Part shown: one piece after another, positions 60,607 to 64,000 of the stretch
How the letters are laid out: each line of letters starts with the position of its first letter
How positions within the stretch are numbered: the first letter of the stretch is position 1
Origin: JAATGA01 sp047605605
GTDB taxonomy: Bacteria > Pseudomonadota > Alphaproteobacteria > Rhodobacterales > Rhodobacteraceae
Reading direction: 5' to 3'
DNA length: 64,000 nt
Assembly (NCBI GenBank): GCA_047605605.1
Contig: JASGFG010000005.1
Location: forward strand, 1 to 64,000
The notes under the pieces: model-generated
Database searches by the model: none
What the model saw: the letters and a program-made list of their open reading frames with translations, nothing else
Told to the model about the DNA's origin: nothing
Made by a program: the position numbers and the translations under genes

Positions 60607-61857
60607 ATGCGCTATTCCGGCTGGAAAGTCATCACCGAGGCGTTTCGCGGCAACAAGGGCTGGGGCCCCGCCTGGCGCAGCCCGGCGCCCAAGGCCGAAT
60701 ACGATGCGATCGTCATCGGCGGCGGCGGGCACGGGCTGTCCACCGCCTATTACCTGGCCAGGAACCACGGGATGACCAACATCGCTGTGCTGGAAAAGGG
60801 CTATCTGGGCGGCGGCAACGTCGGGCGCAACACCACCATCGTGCGGGCGAACTATTTCCTGCCGGGAAATTCCGAGTTCTATTCCCACAGCCTGAAACTG
60901 TGGGAGGGGCTGGAGGCCGAACTCAACTACAACGTCATGCACAGCCAGCGCGGGCTGATCAACCTGTTCCATTCGGACGGGCAGCGCGATGCCTTTGCCC
61001 GGCGCGGCAATGCGATGATCAACCAGGGCGACGATGCGGTGCTGCTGGACCGGGACGGCGTGCGCGACCTGCTGCCTTACCTCGACTTTGAACAGACCCG
61101 GTTCCCGATCTATGGCGGGCTGCTGCATCCGCGTGGTGGCACGGCACGGCATGATGCGGTGGCCTGGGGCTATGCCCGCGGCGCCGACCAGCGCGGCGTC
61201 GACCTGATCCAGAACTGCGAGGTGACGGGCATCGACATCGAGAACGGCCGCGTCACCGGCGTGCAGACCACCCGCGGCGCGATCCGGGCGAAAAAGGTCG
61301 GCATCGTCGTCGCCGGCCGGTCGGGGCAGGTGGCGGCGATGGCCGGGATGCGCCTGCCGATCGAAAGCCATATCCTTCAGGCCTTCGTCTCCGAGGGGCT
61401 GAAGCCTTGCATCGACCATGTGATCAGCTTTGGCATGGGGCATTTCTACATCAGCCAGTCCGACAAGGGCGGTCTGGTGTTCGGGGGCGATCTGGACTTC
61501 TACGCCAGCTATGCGCAGCGGGGGAACCTGCCCATGGTCGAACATGTGATGGAGGCGGGCATGACCCTGATGCCGATGATCGGCCGCGCCAAGGTCTTGC
61601 GCAGCTGGGGCGGCATCATGGACATGTCGCCCGACGGCAGCCCCATCATCGACAAGACCCATGTGGACGGGCTGTTCATCGACTGCGGCTGGAACTACGG
61701 CGGATTCAAGGCCGTGCCGGCATCCGGCTGGTGCATGGCGCATCTGATGGCCACCGGCCAAAGCCACGAGGTCGCCCGCCGCTTCCGCCTTGACCGTTTC
61801 GCCACCGGCCACCTCATCGACGAGGAAGGCACCGGCTCGCAGCACAACCTGCACTGA
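60607..61857 (+). CDS. soxB: Sarcosine oxidase beta subunit
   Basis: Heterotetrameric sarcosine oxidase demethylates sarcosine to glycine, passing the methyl group to tetrahydrofolate. SoxB (416 residues) carries the FAD site: AIVIGGGGHGLSTAYYL (34-50) is the Rossmann motif, and His174 in LLHPRGGTARH is in the region where FMN is covalently attached in known enzymes. The N-terminus YSGWKVITEAFRGNKGW is typical. The gene begins a run with a small secreted gene, soxD and soxA. Confidence 0.96.
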   Translation: MRYSGWKVITEAFRGNKGWGPAWRSPAPKAEYDAIVIGGGGHGLSTAYYLARNHGMTNIAVLEKGYLGGGNVGRNTTIVRANYFLPGNSEFYSHSLKLWEGLEAELNYNVMHSQRGLINLFHSDGQRDAFARRGNAMINQGDDAVLLDRDGVRDLLPYLDFEQTRFPIYGGLLHPRGGTARHDAVAWGYARGADQRGVDLIQNCEVTGIDIENGRVTGVQTTRGAIRAKKVGIVVAGRSGQVAAMAGMRLPIESHILQAFVSEGLKPCIDHVISFGMGHFYISQSDKGGLVFGGDLDFYASYAQRGNLPMVEHVMEAGMTLMPMIGRAKVLRSWGGIMDMSPDGSPIIDKTHVDGLFIDCGWNYGGFKAVPASGWCMAHLMATGQSHEVARRFRLDRFATGHLIDEEGTGSQHNLH

Positions 61858-61861
61858 TCCC

Positions 61862-62200
61862 ATGCACACCGCCCGCCTTGTCGCCCTGATCCTTGCCATT
61901 GCCCCGACCCTTGCCGCAGCGGGGGATGCGGACATGCTGGCCAGGGCGGCCGAGGATGGTGTGCACCTGCCGCAGGATCTGAAGCAGCTGCGCATCATCG
62001 CGCTGATCCGCGACGGCGGTGATCTGCTGTTCGACGCGATTCCCGCCGCGGGCGGCCCGTCGCCCGACCCGGCCACCGCCCAGACCTTTGCCTGCGCCAC
62101 GCCCGAAATCGCCGCCGTCATCGCCGCCGGCGGCCGGGTCGAGGTCACGCTGCTTGGCCAACCCTTTGCCCGGATCGACAGATGCCCGCCCGCGCCATGA
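61862..62200 (+). CDS. Small secreted protein within the sox operon (112 aa)
   Basis: Not recognised. It has a clear signal peptide (TARLVALILAIAPTLAAAG, cleavage after LAAA) and a mature part of about 90 residues with two cysteines (TFACATPE and RIDRCPPAP). The start lies 5 bases after soxB with little ribosome site, so it may depend on coupling. A periplasmic protein between subunits of a cytoplasmic enzyme is unexpected. It could be a passenger gene. Confidence 0.65.
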   Translation: MHTARLVALILAIAPTLAAAGDADMLARAAEDGVHLPQDLKQLRIIALIRDGGDLLFDAIPAAGGPSPDPATAQTFACATPEIAAVIAAGGRVEVTLLGQPFARIDRCPPAP

Positions 62201-62212
62201 CCCTTTCCTCCC

Positions 62213-62282
62213 GACCCCCCTCTTTCTGGATGAAAATATCCCGGGGTGAGGCCCGCATGGGCCGAGGGGCAGCGCCCCTTTC
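62213..62282 (-). repeat. Intergenic hairpin repeat, copy J
   Basis: On the minus strand GGGGCGCTGCCCC stem region, then CCCGGGATATTTTCATCC and AGAAAGAGGGGGG, the same block and tail as copies G and H. It lies before soxD. Confidence 0.6.
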
Positions 62283-62309
62283 TTCCCCCGCCCGAACCGG
62301 AGCATCGAC

Positions 62310-62573
62310 ATGCGCCTGACCTGCCCCCTCTGCGGCCCCCGCGACCGGCGCGAGTTCTATTACTATGGCGCCGAGGATTATCTCCACCGCCCCGCGCCCG
62401 ACGCCCCCGCGGGGGACTGGGACGATTACCTGCATCTGCGCGACAACCCGGCGGGCGTGACGCGCGACCTGTGGTATCACGACCAGGGCTGCACCTCGTG
62501 GCTGCTGGTCACGCGCAACACGGTCACGCATGAAATCCTCGACGTGAAACTGGTGGCGGAGGCGGTCGAATGA
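62310..62573 (+). CDS. soxD: Sarcosine oxidase delta subunit
   Basis: The small zinc-binding subunit of heterotetrameric sarcosine oxidase. The 87-residue product begins RLTCPLCGPRDRREFYYYG, with the CPLCG zinc ligands near the N-terminus, and has DNPAGVTRDLWYHDQGC holding the remaining ligands. Length and motifs match SoxD. Its stop overlaps the soxA start (ATGA). Confidence 0.95.
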   Translation: MRLTCPLCGPRDRREFYYYGAEDYLHRPAPDAPAGDWDDYLHLRDNPAGVTRDLWYHDQGCTSWLLVTRNTVTHEILDVKLVAEAVE

Positions 62574-64000
62574 GGATCGCAGGCAAGGGTCTGATCGACC
62601 GGCACGCCACCTTGGGTTTTCGCTTTGACGGCGCCGATTACGGTGGGTTCAAGGGTGATACGCTGGCCTCGGCGCTGCTGGCGAACGGGGTGAAACTGGT
62701 CGGCCGCAGCTTCAAGTATCACCGCCCCCGCGGCATCCTGACTGCCGGCCCGGAAGAGCCGAATGCCCTGGTCGAGGTGCTGGAGGGCGCGCAGCAGACC
62801 CCAAACGTGCGCGCCACCGTGCAAGAGGTCTACGACGGCCTGACCGCACGCAGCCAGAACCGCTGGCCCTCGCTGCGGTTCGATGCGCTGGCGGTCAACG
62901 ACCTGGCCGCGCCGTTCTTTGGCGCCGGTTTCTATTACAAGACCTTCATGTGGCCGCGGGCCCTGTGGGAGAAACTTTACGAACCTGCGATCCGTCGGGC
63001 GGCGGGGCTGGGCAAGCTGTCGGGCCGGCATGACGAGGCGGATTATGAAAAGGCCTGGGCCTTTTGCGACCTGCTGGTCATCGGCTCTGGCCCCACGGGT
63101 CTGATGGCGGCGCTGACGGCGGCGCGGGCGGGGGCGGATGTCATCCTGGCCGAGCAGGGGGCGCGGATGGGCGGGCGCCTGCTGGACGAAACCCTGTCCG
63201 TCGGCGGACAGACCGGCGCGGCCTGGGCGGCGGCCACGCTGGCCGAACTCGCCAGCCTGCCGAACGTCCGGCTGATGACCCGCACCACCGTGACCGGCGC
63301 CTATGACAACGGCACCTTCGGCGCGCTGGAGCGGGTGGCGCTGCACGTCCAGCCCGAAAGCGGGGCGCCGCGCGAATGCTTCTGGCGGATCGTGGCAAAG
63401 CGGTCGGTCCTGGCGGCGGGCGCGCTGGAGCGGTCCATCGCCTTTGAAAACAACGACCGGCCCGGCGTCATGCTGGCCTCGGGCGTGCGCAGCTATCTGA
63501 ACCGCTATGGTGTGGCGGCGGGCAAGAAGGTCGTGGTCTTCGCCAACAACGACGATGCCCGCCGCACCGCGCGCGATCTGGTCGCGGCGGGGGTGGAGGT
63601 CACGCTGATCGACAGCCGCCCCTCGGCCCCGGTGGCCGAAAACTTCCCCGTCCATCACGGCGCGGTCGTCACCGGCACCCGCGGGCGTCATGGCCTGACC
63701 GAGGTGCAGGTCAGGCGCGGGTCGGAAACCTTTGTCCTTGCCGCCGACTGCCTTGCCGTCTCGGGCGGCTGGAACCCGACCGTGCATCTGACCTGCCATA
63801 TGAACGGCCGCCCGGTCTGGGATGAAACCATCGCGGCCTTCGTTCCCGCGCCCGATGCCGTGCCCGGCCTGATCCCGGCGGGGGCCGCGGCCGGGGTCTA
63901 TTCGACCTCTGCCTGCCTTGCCGCCGGTCAGGTCGCCGCGCGCACTGTCCTTGCCGATCTGGGCCGCAGCGTGACCGACGCGCCCCTGCCCGAGGCCGAC
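62570..64000 (+). CDS. soxA: Sarcosine oxidase alpha subunit (3' end outside window)
   Basis: The large subunit with the NAD and folate sites. The first 477 residues are present of an expected near 1,000. Visible parts are the N-terminal ferredoxin-like domain (GFRFDGADYGGFKGDTLASALLANG, RSFKYHRPRGILTAGPEEPNA) and the dinucleotide-binding domain (LLVIGSGPTGLMAALTAARAGADV). The frame stays open to the right edge. It overlaps soxD. The usual next gene, soxG, would be beyond the window. Confidence 0.95.
   Translation, partial: MRIAGKGLIDRHATLGFRFDGADYGGFKGDTLASALLANGVKLVGRSFKYHRPRGILTAGPEEPNALVEVLEGAQQTPNVRATVQEVYDGLTARSQNRWPSLRFDALAVNDLAAPFFGAGFYYKTFMWPRALWEKLYEPAIRRAAGLGKLSGRHDEADYEKAWAFCDLLVIGSGPTGLMAALTAARAGADVILAEQGARMGGRLLDETLSVGGQTGAAWAAATLAELASLPNVRLMTRTTVTGAYDNGTFGALERVALHVQPESGAPRECFWRIVAKRSVLAAGALERSIAFENNDRPGVMLASGVRSYLNRYGVAAGKKVVVFANNDDARRTARDLVAAGVEVTLIDSRPSAPVAENFPVHHGAVVTGTRGRHGLTEVQVRRGSETFVLAADCLAVSGGWNPTVHLTCHMNGRPVWDETIAAFVPAPDAVPGLIPAGAAAGVYSTSACLAAGQVAARTVLADLGRSVTDAPLPEAD

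Overview
The window is high-GC, gene-dense chromosomal DNA from an alphaproteobacterium, most likely a member of the Rhodobacteraceae/Paracoccaceae (Paracoccus/Rhodobacter-like). The signs are the DUF4167 protein next to prfA-prmC, an alphaproteobacterial SOS box (GTTC-N7-GTTC) in front of lexA, a TRAP transporter with a TakP-like binding protein, a YibQ-type protein beside split trp genes, heterotetrameric sarcosine oxidase genes, and a family of intergenic hairpin repeats. This is inference from gene content and motifs; no database search was run.

Layout. 1-5.6 kb: end of glnE, the Entner-Doudoroff genes edd-eda under a perfect LacI-type operator, an RlmI-like rRNA methyltransferase and a PIN-domain protein. 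5.6-11.5 kb: siderophore-interacting reductase, agmatinase, prfA-prmC and DUF4167. 11.5-19 kb: a minus-strand envelope cluster lptF-lptG-lptD-surA-pdxA-rsmA, with four-base overlaps at several joints. 19-27 kb: pepA-holC, DUF2934, HPP-CBS protein, tkt, a coiled-coil gene overlapping zapA, and an MliC-like protein, then a 737-base gap. 27-32 kb (minus): trpG-trpD-trpC-moaC-moeA-lexA. 32-36 kb: TRAP genes dctQ-dctM facing a TakP-like dctP. 36-46.7 kb: yibQ, trpE, ppiD, an aminotransferase, gpt, a LysE-family exporter, fabI, pdxH, a double cold-shock protein and DUF192.

At 46.72-50.83 kb a tRNA-Pro(TGG) gene carries a small integrated element. A 24-base copy of the tRNA 3' end closes it on the right. 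Inside are a tyrosine recombinase, an IS3-family insertion without target duplication, the 3' end of a tape-measure gene and one small gene. It looks like a prophage reduced to about 4 kb, probably by an IS-associated deletion. Matching tandem 11-base iterons lie just inside both ends.

The right part holds glpX and hom, a small lipoprotein, a TadE/TadE/TadG-like pseudopilin and von Willebrand cluster, glutamate dehydrogenase, Dps, an EVE-domain protein, and the start of a sarcosine oxidase operon (soxB, a small secreted protein, soxD, soxA running off the edge). Most genes are housekeeping. The best leads for new biology are the element's iterons and collapsed state, the hairpin repeat family (two copies end where a Shine-Dalgarno should be), the coiled-coil gene coupled to zapA, and the glycine-rich tail on DctM. 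I found no clear undescribed defence or catalytic system.
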